A stretch of DNA of 64,000 nucleotides from Pyrus communis. Its lineage: Eukaryota; Streptophyta; Magnoliopsida; Rosales; Rosaceae. Under the pieces are notes generated by a model, which was not told the origin of the DNA, did not search any database, and worked only from the letters and a program-made list of their open reading frames with translations. The DNA is taken from contig NC_084815.1 of the NCBI RefSeq assembly GCF_963583255.1, forward strand, positions 13,377,724-13,441,723, read 5' to 3'. Position 1 is the stretch's first letter. The number at the start of each line of letters is the position of its first letter. The position numbers and the translations under genes were made by a program. Of this stretch, positions 47,504 through 57,744 are shown in pieces.

Positions 47504-48116
47504 ATCAGACTGGGTGGAAACCTAACCTAGCTGATTGGAGATCCCATGGTCTAGGTTCAATAGGCAAACTGGTTGAGTTTAATTCAAAAGTTGAACACAC
47601 AACTTACCCATTCTTATGATAAAATGTGTGTTGTCTGTTGAGTTTGAGGGGTTGTGTTTTATACATTTAATGACATTAATATCTTGTTATCAAGAGGAAT
47701 ATGGGAGACTATTCTTAATTAATGTCACCTATATAGGAGTAAATGGGGTTGAATTTATGAGAATTGAAATGGTTAAATTCTCTAAAGCTTCTACAAAATT
47801 CAGGATCTGTTTAGGGCCAAAATGAACACAACCGTATGAATTGACGTGCGGCAGACATGATATGTGTGTAGCATATTGTCTCGGTTTACTGCTGCAGTAA
47901 ACAGTTCAAGATCTTCCACATCCACTGCGTCACCAAGTAAACCCGATATGTTTTCACTAGGGTTAGTTCAAGTCCAAATGACACTTCACCCCGATGCATA
48001 TCATGTCTATTCTCTCTCAGTTTTAGGCAGCCTAGTCATACATTTGCATTCAAATGTGGGATGTTATGAGTAAATTGGTGGTGTTTGAATGAAATTTCAA
48101 CTCAAATGTAGGTTAT

Positions 48117-49717
48117 TGTTGGAAATTTTGAGTAGAAATTTCATTGTCCCACATTGGTCACTACCAAAAGGTTTCCTCCCTTTATAAGGCTTTGTCCCTT
48201 ATAGAAAGTGATTGGAGTGATGGACCTTGGAGAACAAAATTGGGCTCACCCTTATGGTTGGTCTTTCGTGTGTACTAATTAATTAATAATTAATATAGTG
48301 GTTAAAAATTCTTGTTAATACTTGCACTTCTTTCCCAAGGCCGCACGGGCAATAATGATGTTTACCATAGAGAAGATCATTTCACTAAGATTGAACGGGT
48401 GACCCTTGTTAGATAAATATCAACAATCAGTGATAAACTTATGTATGCTAATAAATAATAAATACGAATAAATATATTAACAGAGTATGAACAATACGAA
48501 ATAATATTGAACAAACAAATTAAAGATCAAGGTTTGGGTACCGCAATGTCCTTGAAATAGATATTTCATCCCTATTCAGTGCTTGTAGTTCTATGGACAT
48601 CTACCTCACTAGGATTCAACGATTTAAGTTAGAATTCCAACACCGGAAAACTGACTTCTGGTGAATTTCTTTGTGGTTCTCTCAATAAGAATGTTTAGGA
48701 ATGTTGAAGAAGAATTTGATATCTTCTATGTTAAAAAAAGTACTTAATTTGTTTACTTAATGAACTTTTAAACTAACTTAATCAACATATCAATTTTAAT
48801 CAAGAAAGAAAGAACATAAGTTTTGAACATTAGTCTTTACAAAAGATTAGAATTTTTTTCTTTTAAAAAAAAAAAAACTTGATGCTAGATTACATATTCA
48901 ATTTAATTCCTTAAAGTCTATTTTTATTAAAATTTATATTCTATTTTTATTATTTAATATGTATTTACATTTAATGTCTCCACATTAAAATTTTAATTTT
49001 ATTAATATGCACATATTAGTTCTTCTTTCAATTATAAATGAACATAAATGAGAAAATATTAAAAAAAGTTACTAAAACATAAATTAGTAAAATCATTAAC
49101 ATATAATTAATTATCAAAAGATGGGTCTTGGGCCTTGGAGCTCGGGCTCTAATAATTAAATACCTTAATTAATTATTTCAGATTTAATTAATTATTTTTA
49201 ATCAATTAATTAAATTTTTATTATTTTATCAACAGACTCATCATTTCGGAAGGAGTCTAAAGAGTGATGAAAGAATGCAGAGCAAAACACCCCTCTGTAG
49301 AAGATGTATCCCAACAGACACATCTCATTCTCATACCTGTTGCGAACAGGCATACATCTACTATATATACATCCATCTACATGACATTTAGGACATAGAA
49401 AATATCAAATTCTTCTTCAACATTCCTAAACCTTCTTACTGAGAGAACCATAAAGAAATTCGCCAGAAGTTAGTTTTCTTGTACTGGAATTCTAACTTAG
49501 ATCGTTGAATCCTGGTGAGGCAGATGTTCGTAGAACTACAAGCACTGAGTAGGGACGCAATATCTGTTTCAAGGACATTACGGTATGCAAGCCTTGATCT
49601 TTAATTTGTCTGTTCAATATTATTCCCTACTGTTCATACTCTGTTAATAAATTTATTCGCATTTATTATTTATTAGCATATATAAGTTTATCACAGATTG
49701 TTGATATTTATCTAACA
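48117..49717 (+). repeat. 3' LTR of the P450-inserted copia element, carrying an inverted insert
   Basis: LTR sequence at 48117-48295 and 49086-49717, about 810 bp in total. The truncated 5' LTR reads uninterrupted across the insertion point (TTAATAATTAATA to TATAATTAATTATC), so the 48296-49085 block is extra. Confidence 0.82.
48296..49085 (-). repeat. Inverted chimeric copy of P450 intron, copia LTR end and P450 exon 1
   Basis: Read on the minus strand: first a copy of the P450 intron (about 50580-51535, lacking the TRIM), then the copia LTR 3' end (about 49396-49717), then P450 exon 1 sequence (49718 to about 49826, including the TATTAACAAG stop context). The junction between intron and LTR parts is at a T-run (about 48735). 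The order of the pieces differs from the genome, where LTR and exon precede the intron. Confidence 0.8.
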
Positions 49718-50832
49718 AGGGTCACCCGTTCAATCTTAGTGAAATGATCTTCTCCATGGTAAACGTCATTATTGCCTGTGCGGCCTTGGGAAAGAAGTGC
49801 AAGTATTAACAAGAATTTTTATCACTGCTCAAGGATACAATTAGGCTTGGAGCAGAATTTGTTGTGCCAGATTTTTTTTCCCTTTACTCAAATTCCCCCG
49901 TTATGTCATAAATTTAAAGCCTGCCGTTAAGAAAGTACACCAGAAAATGGACAAGATCCTTGATGAAATCATCAGCGATCATAAAGTGAAAAGGAATGAG
50001 GAATCAGCTGCTGGAGATGACCATCAAGAAGATATAGTGGATGTGCTACTGCGGCTCCAGGAGTCTGGTGAGCTCCAGTTTGATCTCACAACCACCTAAA
50101 TCAAAGCTGTCACCCTGGTAATTAATCAACACCATTTCATACATACATCAACCTTTTAATTCTAAAAAAAAGATGAGTTTTAGACTATAACCTTGTGTAA
50201 GATTAAAATCTAATTTTAGCCCCTCATACATTTAATCATCTCATTTATTAATTATATTTTGATGTTTTATTTCTTCCTATTTTTAATGTATTAATTACAT
50301 TTAATTTTCATTTTTATTTCGTTCATCATAATATATTATGATGTCTACATTTAGCTAAACTAATTTTTTTATATAATATATTCCGATACAATTTTTATAA
50401 TCTTCATATAGGTACATTAACTGATTTGACATATTTTGGTGTTTGACATATTTTGGTGTATCCATCGATACAAATATATAGATACATTAATTCAATATAA
50501 TACATTTCGGTACATACATTTATGTTCATTATAATATATGTCATCGGTACAAATATTTCGGTACACTTATGTATTTACATATTTATGTGTTACTAATTTT
50601 TTTTAATATTTTCTCATTTATGTTCATTTATAATTGAAAGAAGAACTAATATGTGCAATAATAAAATTAAAATTTTAATGTGGAGACATTAAATATAAAT
50701 ACATATTAAATAATAAATGTCACATCCCAGCCCGAGTCCCCACCACATTCTAGGCTCGACTCTGCCGTAGCACGATATTGTCCGCTTTAGGCCCCGGCCA
50801 TGTCTTCACGGTTTTGTTTCTGGGAACTCACA

Positions 50833-50917
50833 CGAGAACTTCCTAGTGGGTCACCCATCATGGGATTGCTCTCGCATGAACTCGCTTAACTTCGGAGTTC
50901 CGATGGAACCCGAAGCC
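50833..50917 (-). repeat. 5S rRNA-like segment in left LTR
   Basis: On the minus strand it contains GGAACTCCGAAGTTAAGCG and GATGGGTGACCCACTAGGAA, corresponding to the box A and box C parts of the 5S internal promoter. It is flanked by LTR sequence, so it is not a functional 5S gene. Confidence 0.88.
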
Positions 50918-51130
50918 AGTGAGTTCCCAAAAGGCCTCGTGCTAAGTAGAGATGAGAATATACATATAAGGCTTACAAGATCCACTCCCTTGGGCAATGT
51001 GGAATGTTACCAAATTATCACATCCCGGCCTTGGCCCCTACCATATCCCAGGCTCGACTCTGTCATAGCATGATATTGTCCGCTTTAGGTCCTGACCACG
51101 CCCTCACGGTTTTGTTTTTGGGACTCACTC

Positions 51131-51214
51131 GAGAACTTCCCGGTGGGTCACCCATCCTGGGATTGCGTTCGCGCAAACTTGCTTATCTTCGGAGTTCTGA
51201 TGGAACCCGAAGCC
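51131..51214 (-). repeat. 5S rRNA-like segment in right LTR
   Basis: On the minus strand: AGAACTCCGAAGATAAGC and GGATGGGTGACCCACCGGGA. Slightly different from the left copy (GATAAGC versus GTTAAGC in box A). Confidence 0.88.
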
Positions 51215-52924
51215 AGTGAGTTCTCCAGAGGCCTCGTGCTAGGTAGAGATGAGAATATACATATATAGCTTATAGGATCCACTCCCCTTGGCGATGTGAG
51301 ATGTTACAATAAAAATAGAATATAAATTTTAATAAAAGTAGACTTTAAGGAATTAAATTGAATATGTAATCTAGTATCAAGTTTTTTTTTTTTTTTAAAT
51401 TTTTTTTTAAATTCTAATCTTTTGTAAAAACTAATGTTCAAAACTTATGTTCTTTCTTTCTTGATTGAAATTGATCTGTTGATTAAGTTAGTTTAAAAGT
51501 GCATTAAGTGAACAAATTAAGTACTTTTTTTTTTTTTTTAATTTTTTTATATAGGACTTGTTTTCTGCTGGAAGTGAGAGTTCAGCAACTGCAATAGAAT
51601 GGGCAATGGCTGAACTTTTGAGAAGTCCAATAGCAATGAAACAAGCACATGCCAAGGTACGCCAACTTGTCAGATGAAAGGGGAAGATTGAAGAGGCAGA
51701 CATTAAGAAACTCGACTACTTGAAGTTGGTCATAAGAGAAACTCTACGATTACACCTTCCTCCTTTCATCCCAAGACAAGCAAGCCAAAAATGCACTATT
51801 AGCGGGTATGATATACCAACTGATGCGACATTCTTCATCAATGCTTAGGGAATTTGGAGAGACTCCAAGTATTGGGAGGATGGTGATTGTTTTCTGCCGG
51901 AGAGATTCCAAGGCTCTTCAGTTGATTTTCGAGGGTCCAACTTCGAATTGCTTCCATTTGGGGGTGGCAGGAGAATTTGTCCAGGCATATCATTCGCAAC
52001 CGCAGGAATTGAACTTGCGCTTTCTCATCTGCTCTACCACTTTAACTGGAAACTTCCCAATGCAAATGGCAGTGGCAATGAGACAAGGTTATCAGAAAAG
52101 CTTGACATGATTGAATGTAACAGATTGAGTATTAGGATGAAGAATAATTTGTATCTCATAGCCATTCCTTTCATTTCGTCATCGGAAATGAATTGAAATG
52201 CATGCATTGTTGGAACTAGCAGACACAAACCACAACTAAGTCTTAACAAGTGTTTGCGTTTTCATGTCATGTTGTGTTGTCCAGAAGAACAGTTATGGAA
52301 ATTGGCTTATATGATCATGTTACAAATCGATGAAGTTCTCAAAATTAAATATCAATGATGTATTGATTATATATTGACAAACATGTCGATCAAATATCCA
52401 CCGCACAAGGAGGATTCTTTAGGATCGTTGGTGGTGGGCAAGGTGGCAAAGGGTGGGTCATAGGAATTGTCAATGAATTTCCAAAGGTCATGGCCTTAGA
52501 GGAAGGGCTTGGTTTGACGAAGCCCCCAGAAGATAGTTTGATTCAAAAAGCGTGATGAAGAAAGCCGTATCTTGAAATTTTAACATTAAAGTTGTTGTAT
52601 TAATATTGATCCATACACAAAAGTGTGAAATTTTTTATTTTTGTTTTTAAAATTGAAGGAGAGAAAGGAAGAGAGAAAATCAGATATGTTATTTTTTATT
52701 TTTTTTAATATTTTTTAAAATTAAAGATGTTAAAATCACCTGTAGGTGAGGTGTAAACCAAAAACAGCAAAATATTGTTTTGTAAAATTACGTTATTGCC
52801 CTTAACCTTTTTGTTGTGATAGAAGATTAAATAGTCTTTTCACCATCTTTTGGTTGACAAAGAGGGTTCTATTAATATGTACTTTAGATAAGTGCCGGCT
52901 TTGTTTTATTTTATTTTAGGGTTG

Positions 52925-54185
52925 ATCTCAGTTTACTATTGTAAAGTTTTGTGGTTTCCAACATTTGGTACATGAAGTTTTTTTCATCCCAGAGTCATAC
53001 CTCAAGTGTTAATTTTGGAACAATCTCATATATTTGTTAAGCTGGTTGTTAAATTAGTCGTTAACTGGTGACGTAGTGCCCATGTAGACAATGATTAAGC
53101 GCCACATGTCAATATGGGTCCATGTAGATATTAAAAAATTTTAAAAATTAAAAATGAAAAACAAAATGGCCATAGGGATGTGGGCTTCTCCTTAGGTTTT
53201 TACAGAGAACCTTTCTTTCTTCCTTCTTTCTGGCATTCACTTCATCGATTTCGAAGACGGAGAGGTGTAGCAACTGGGCTGAGTTGAGAACAGGAGAGGC
53301 GGAGCCGCGGTGATCGATTTGTCAGAGCTCGAGTCAAAGTGAGTCGGCATATTTGAGAACGACGCTGGAGATTATGGAGGAGAATCGGGTGACATGCCAA
53401 TAATTGGACTCTGGTTCGAAAGACGTTGAGGCTTCGGTTCCTACGAATTGCAAGAATGTCAAACAAGGCAGAGGTGGGAACGGGTAAGACGTTGCCACCG
53501 CCACCAACCCTAGCCCTAGATTCCTTTAACGACGTACCATGTGGCTCAACCCTAATGGCCCGCCCATTCTTTTCCTAAATTCGCCTAGCCCACCGACCCA
53601 CATCCTCCCACATCCACAAGCTCGACCTCTTTGTGGTCATCGAGTAATTCCTCTCCTCCAGCCACTTCACCTCCCTTCCCTTCCAGTCCTTCACCGTCTT
53701 CGTCTTAAAGTCTCTTAGATGCCTTTTGTTGAAAACCTTCAGTTCAACAATTTGCCTATCCATCCACCATTAAAACCCTTAATTTGGACCTTCAGATCGA
53801 CGACCTAGAATATGTTCAGATCCAACAACAGGGACGCAGTCGTTGCTGGTTTTGTGTTGTACAAGGAGCAAGGGAAAGGTGAAAAGGGATAGAAGGAATG
53901 TGCTTGGGAAGATGCTACAATTAGCAATGACAAGGAAGATTTCTTTTTCAACTTTTTTAGTTTTTTTAATTATTTATTTTTTAATTTTTTAAATTTAATT
54001 ATTTAATATCCAAGTGGGCCACGTGGCGCTTAGTCATTGTCCATATGATATGCCACATCATCAGTTACGGCTGACTTAACAGCCAACTTAACGGATGTAT
54101 GAGACTTTTCTAAAATTAAGAATTGAGGTGTGAAATCTCGTCCCCATATTTCACTGTTTAAAATTATGTATTCTGTTATCGTATA
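52925..54185. mobile_element. Long-inverted-repeat DNA element, MULE-like
   Basis: The two ends are inverted copies over about 200 bp. Left (about 52990-53150) includes CTCAAGTGTTAATTTTGG and AATGATTAAGCGCCACATG; the right end read inverted (about 54135-53985) includes CTCAATTCTTAATTTTAG and AATGACTAAGCGCCACGTG. The 53170-53940 interior is richer in G+C, with ORF-like stretches matching no family I know. No TSD could be fixed, so ends are approximate. Long TIRs suggest a Mutator-like non-autonomous element. Confidence 0.6.
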
Positions 54186-55218
54186 TTGCTATGACACATT
54201 TATATTTACGGCGTATAATTTTTCGATAAGTAAAAAAGCAAAAATGCCCTTAATGGACTAAACGGGATTCTACGAGGTTGTATTTAATCCTATCATATTT
54301 TTTCACTTGTCTTGACATATTTGGATAGTGCTAGCTGATACGAACGCACAGGTGCAAACGTAATGTAATTTGGAGTTATACAAAGATTTTACGAACCTTT
54401 GAACATTGAAGGTATTTAGGTAATTTGACATTTGCAACACATGTTGCTTTTCGGGCCAATGGGAGTATGCCACGTGGGACCCAGTGAGGAGTCTATAATC
54501 TTTTGGAACTATTTCCCTCTCATTTTCTCTCCTGGGGCTTTTCTCTCCCACCTCACTTCGAGCTCTCTCTTATGCACGTGAACACCACACCACCTTCACC
54601 TTCACCTCCACCTCCCAAGTTTGTGTTGATTTGGTCAACCAAACCACTACCCACACTTCTCTATTGTCCCAAAGAACTTGATTATGACATTTATTCCCTG
54701 AAAATCCGTGCATAAACACAATTCCCAGAATACGTTTTGGAGTTGTGACTTTCCTGTCAATTTCAGGACATCTTTGGTCACATTTGTCATTCCAAATAGG
54801 TAGAAATGTATTCTCCTCCTTCCTAGGTTCATTTCCATATAAAGATCATTAAATTCGGTTAAGAAATGACAAAGTTATGGACGTTCAAAGTTTATCTAGT
54901 TTCCTGGAGAACTTCCCTAGTTTTCAACGACAAGTTGCCTTTCAAGCCATTTTCCAACCACCTTTGGTCACTATTTGGCTTCCAAACAGTATAAACATGT
55001 TCTACTATTCTCTAGCTTCGTTTTGGTATATATGGGTCAAATTTGGTTGAGAATTGAAAAAGATATGAACATTTAAAAAAATACCCAGTTTCTAGCCAAC
55101 TCTGCTGAATCCAGGTTGACTGACCTGCTACCCATTCGACCAGACCCAATTGCATAACCCAAATTGGAATATTACATGAAATATTCTATTGGCCTTAGGG
55201 GGATATTTTGTCGAGTTG

Positions 55219-55548
55219 ACCATTGACTTTTTCGAGATTCAGCTCGGGACCTCTTTTAAAGTTTTTCAATGTCCCGAATCTATCTTTGACATTTATTTAG
55301 TGAAATTCAAATGTTTTAACATAGTTTCGTAGTTGACTGACTTGCTGAGTGCTACTTGAAATTGTCATAGGCAAATATCTGTTGAGTGCCATTGCTTTTT
55401 TGAGATTCAGCTCGGGACCTCTCTTAAAGTTTTTCGATGTCCCAAATCTATCTTTGACATTTGTTTAGTGAAATTCAAATGTTTTAACATAGTTTCGTAG
55501 TTGACTGACTTGTTGAGTGCCACTTGAAATTGTCATAGGCAAATATAT
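55219..55548 (+). repeat. Two-copy 168-bp tandem repeat
   Basis: GAGATTCAGCTCGGGACCTC begins at 55234 and again at 55402, exactly 168 bp later. The copies remain similar through CTTGAAATTGTCATAGGCAA. Confidence 0.9.
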
Positions 55549-56082
55549 GACCGTTGGATCGTGATCAAATTTTAATATGTTGTTCTAGAAGCATAATGAG
55601 GACCTTTGGAAATGACGGATTGGAAATCCGATATACGGATCTTCCGAATCAAGTTACATAGGGTTGTGGACCCCATCGTTGACTGTTGACCTAGGGTTGA
55701 CTTTTGGTCAATGCGTTCCGAATCCTTCTAAATTATCCTAAAGGATGTGTGCAACGTGAATTATGTGTTTTATCCATGGAATCCTGAAACAAGACTTGTG
55801 ATTTGTTCTAGGCGACAAATATTTAGCCATCAATCTATTCTTATTAAATGTGATTTGACTTGTGTATTGAAAATAATTGTGAAATGTGAGGGCTAATAGT
55901 GGACCGTCAACCTATTGTCATGAGAATTTGTTGCTTCAATATTGTTTCATTTCTCGCTTTGTTTGTCCGTTCTAAATTGCTTGTGCTTTGTTTCAATCAT
56001 CAAGCCTTTATCAATTGAGTAAATTGTGTGTTATTTGGTTTCTTTGAGCAATTGTCAGCTATGTTTCTTAGACTTCTGCTCG

Positions 56083-56395
56083 GTTCCGTTGAGTGGTCCG
56101 GAGCTGGGTTGGGGTTCCGTTGAATGGTCTAGTTCCCTGTTCCGTCTAGATTTCGTTGAGTGTTCCAGAATCGTATTCTGTTTTGGATTTTGTTGAGTTG
56201 TTCAAAATCCCTTGTAATTCACGATTCCATTGAGTGGTCCAGAATCGTATCCACTCAGATTTCGTTAAGTGGTCCAGAATCCTTTCTACTCTGCGATTTT
56301 GTTGAGTGGTTCGGAATCCCGCTTTGTATTTTGGTTCTGTTGAATGGTCTGACACCCGATGTTATTGGATTTTGTTAAGTGGTTCGAAATCGCAT
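56083..56395 (+). repeat. Degenerate minisatellite, GTTGAGTGGTCCAGAATC type
   Basis: About eight to nine imperfect units containing TT(C/T)(C/T)GTT(G/A)A(G/A)TGGT(C/T)(C/T)(A/G)(G/A)AATC, spaced roughly 35-50 bp, within the LTR-like block. Confidence 0.75.
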
Positions 56396-56802
56396 TCATT
56401 GACTTCATTGATTTGTGATACTTGAAATTGTAGGCTTCGGCCAAACTGTGTCTCTCTAACCTTGCATTTCGGTGTATTGTATAAGTTATGGGTTGTGAAC
56501 ATTAGTGGTTTATTTTAAAAAGGCTAATGGATAACTATGTGACTCCTTCGGGATTTAGGTGATTTGAATATGATTTTACGAATGATGTTTATAAATTGTG
56601 ATCGATGGATTATTCTTAATATTATCACATACGTCGAATTATTGTCACTCACATGAGTTTTGCGGCTTATCTGGATGTTGTTTGCCTGGTGCACCATTCC
56701 CACAGTGTAAGGGGCGATTGTGCAGGTTTTAGTTGATACGAGGAGTTTCAGGGTAGCATTTAGAGGTCATAAAGCTTAAAGTGTTAGGTTACCCTTATAC
56801 TT

Positions 56803-57744
56803 TAAGGGTGGGCAAACGGGTCCTGGACTTGTGGGTCAAGGCGAGTTAGGGGCGGGTCCGTATATTTTATACACGAAATGGGGTGAGGTGGGGCGGGGCG
56901 GGGCGGGTCCAAATATTTGAGGACACGGGTCCCAAGCCTATATCGTATCAACACTCCAACTTTTTATTAAGTAAATCTCCACCGTCCATGCCCATTTTCC
57001 ACACATATCACAAATCACAATTCACACAAGTCTCTCTCAATTTCTCGATCTCTCTCGCCATAATTCACACACCATCCACCGTTCGTTGTCGTCATGAGTG
57101 GGAATTGCTTGTCGGTGGTTTGTCGTCAACTCCTTCCCTTAACGCCTCTCAACTCGACTGGAATTTATGTTTGCTTTTCTGCCTGGGTGGGAATTGCTTC
57201 TCTATGGGATTTTGTAGATGCAAAACTCTTTTTGGGTTTTATGCAAAATACTTTCTATGGGACATCTCCACGGTTGATTGGTCCAAAGTAACACTTTCTG
57301 GGTTTTTTTTGTGAATTGTTTTATGCGAAATGCTTTCTGGGTATATTCAAATTTTGATCAATACCATAGTACACAAATCAGTACTAAATTTATTGTACTA
57401 CATTACATCTCCACCTAAATTAACCCCGAACCCCTCTCTCTAGATCTATTATTTTCTTTAATCATCATGATTGTTAGATTATTTTTTTAAGAGAGATCAT
57501 GTTATGGATATGAAACCCATCTAATTTTGAAGCTCAGTCAGATCGTTTCTATTCTGAAAGAGAAAAAAAAAAAAAACCAAAATAGACCCATAGACCCGTA
57601 GGAACCGGCCCGTTTCAAACGGGCTGTGTTAGGTCCGGATCCTGTTTTCAAATTTCTATTACCCGATCCGCCCCGCCCCGTTTTATTTTTAAACCGGTCC
57701 AGTTCGATCCCTCTCATTTTGGGCCCGACCTGTGCCTAGCCCTA
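56803..57744. mobile_element. hAT-like non-autonomous element
   Basis: 942 bp. Termini TAAGGGTGGGCAAACGGG and, inverted from the right, TAGGGCTAGGCACAGG form imperfect TIRs. 8-bp flanks TTATACTT (56795-56802) and CTATACTT (57745-57752) match 7 of 8. Subterminal regions are rich in GGGCGGG motifs on the left and CCGCCCCG on the right. No transposase. Confidence 0.8.

Larger units (their letters stand above)
46329..49717 (+). mobile_element. Ty1/copia element inserted in P450 exon 1, internally deleted
   Basis: Ends TGTTGGAAATTTTGAG and ATTTATCTAACA, flanked by TGGGT (46324-46328) and AGGGT (49718-49722), a TSD matching 4 of 5. The 5' LTR is truncated, running directly into late pol sequence near 46783. 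The deletion removed the LTR end, primer site, gag, integrase and most of RT. The 3' LTR starts at 48117 and carries an inverted foreign segment (48296-49085). Confidence 0.9.
50718..51308 (-). mobile_element. Cassandra-like TRIM with two abutting 5S-like LTRs
   Basis: 591 bp with a perfect 5-bp TSD ATAAA (50713-50717 and 51309-51313), in the P450 intron. On the minus strand each half begins TGTAACATC-like and ends GTGACA/GTGATA. The two LTR copies (about 51308-51016 and 51010-50718) are separated by only about 5 bp, so almost no internal domain remains. Each LTR has an 85-bp block resembling plant 5S rRNA, the hallmark of Cassandra elements. The inverted copy at 48296-49085 has the empty site. 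Confidence 0.9.
45789..52196 (+). pseudogene. Cytochrome P450 (CYP71-clan), split and nonsense-disabled
   Basis: ER-anchored haem monooxygenase family. Exon 1 is 45789-46328 plus 49723-50117; exon 2 is 51555-52196. Visible parts: an N-terminal membrane anchor, hinge LPPGPWKLPLVGNLHQM, I-helix AGSESSATAIEW (Ser where Thr is usual), ExxR in VIRETLRL, and haem-binding PFGGGRRICPG. Exon 1 is interrupted by a copia element after ...SISLSVG and resumes GHPFNLSEMIFSMVNVIIACAALGKKC. Other lesions: TAA after KKCKY (about 49807), frameshift near 49875, TAA at about 50096, TGA at 51675-51677, and TAG at 51846-51848 (Trp codon position). The intron carries a Cassandra-like TRIM. Best resembles CYP71 enzymes; substrate unknown. 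Confidence 0.93.

Noticed and set aside
47616..48073. Short plus-strand ORFs after the copia RNase H
   Set aside because: They sit between the end of pol and the 3' LTR and have no copia or host domain; treated as untranslated element sequence.
50846..51219. ORFs across the 5S-like segments
   Set aside because: They read through LTR and 5S-like DNA, which is non-coding.
50718..51308. Functional tandem 5S rRNA genes
   Set aside because: Only the promoter-containing part of 5S is similar, it is embedded in TSD-bounded LTRs, and the surrounding sequence is Cassandra-like.
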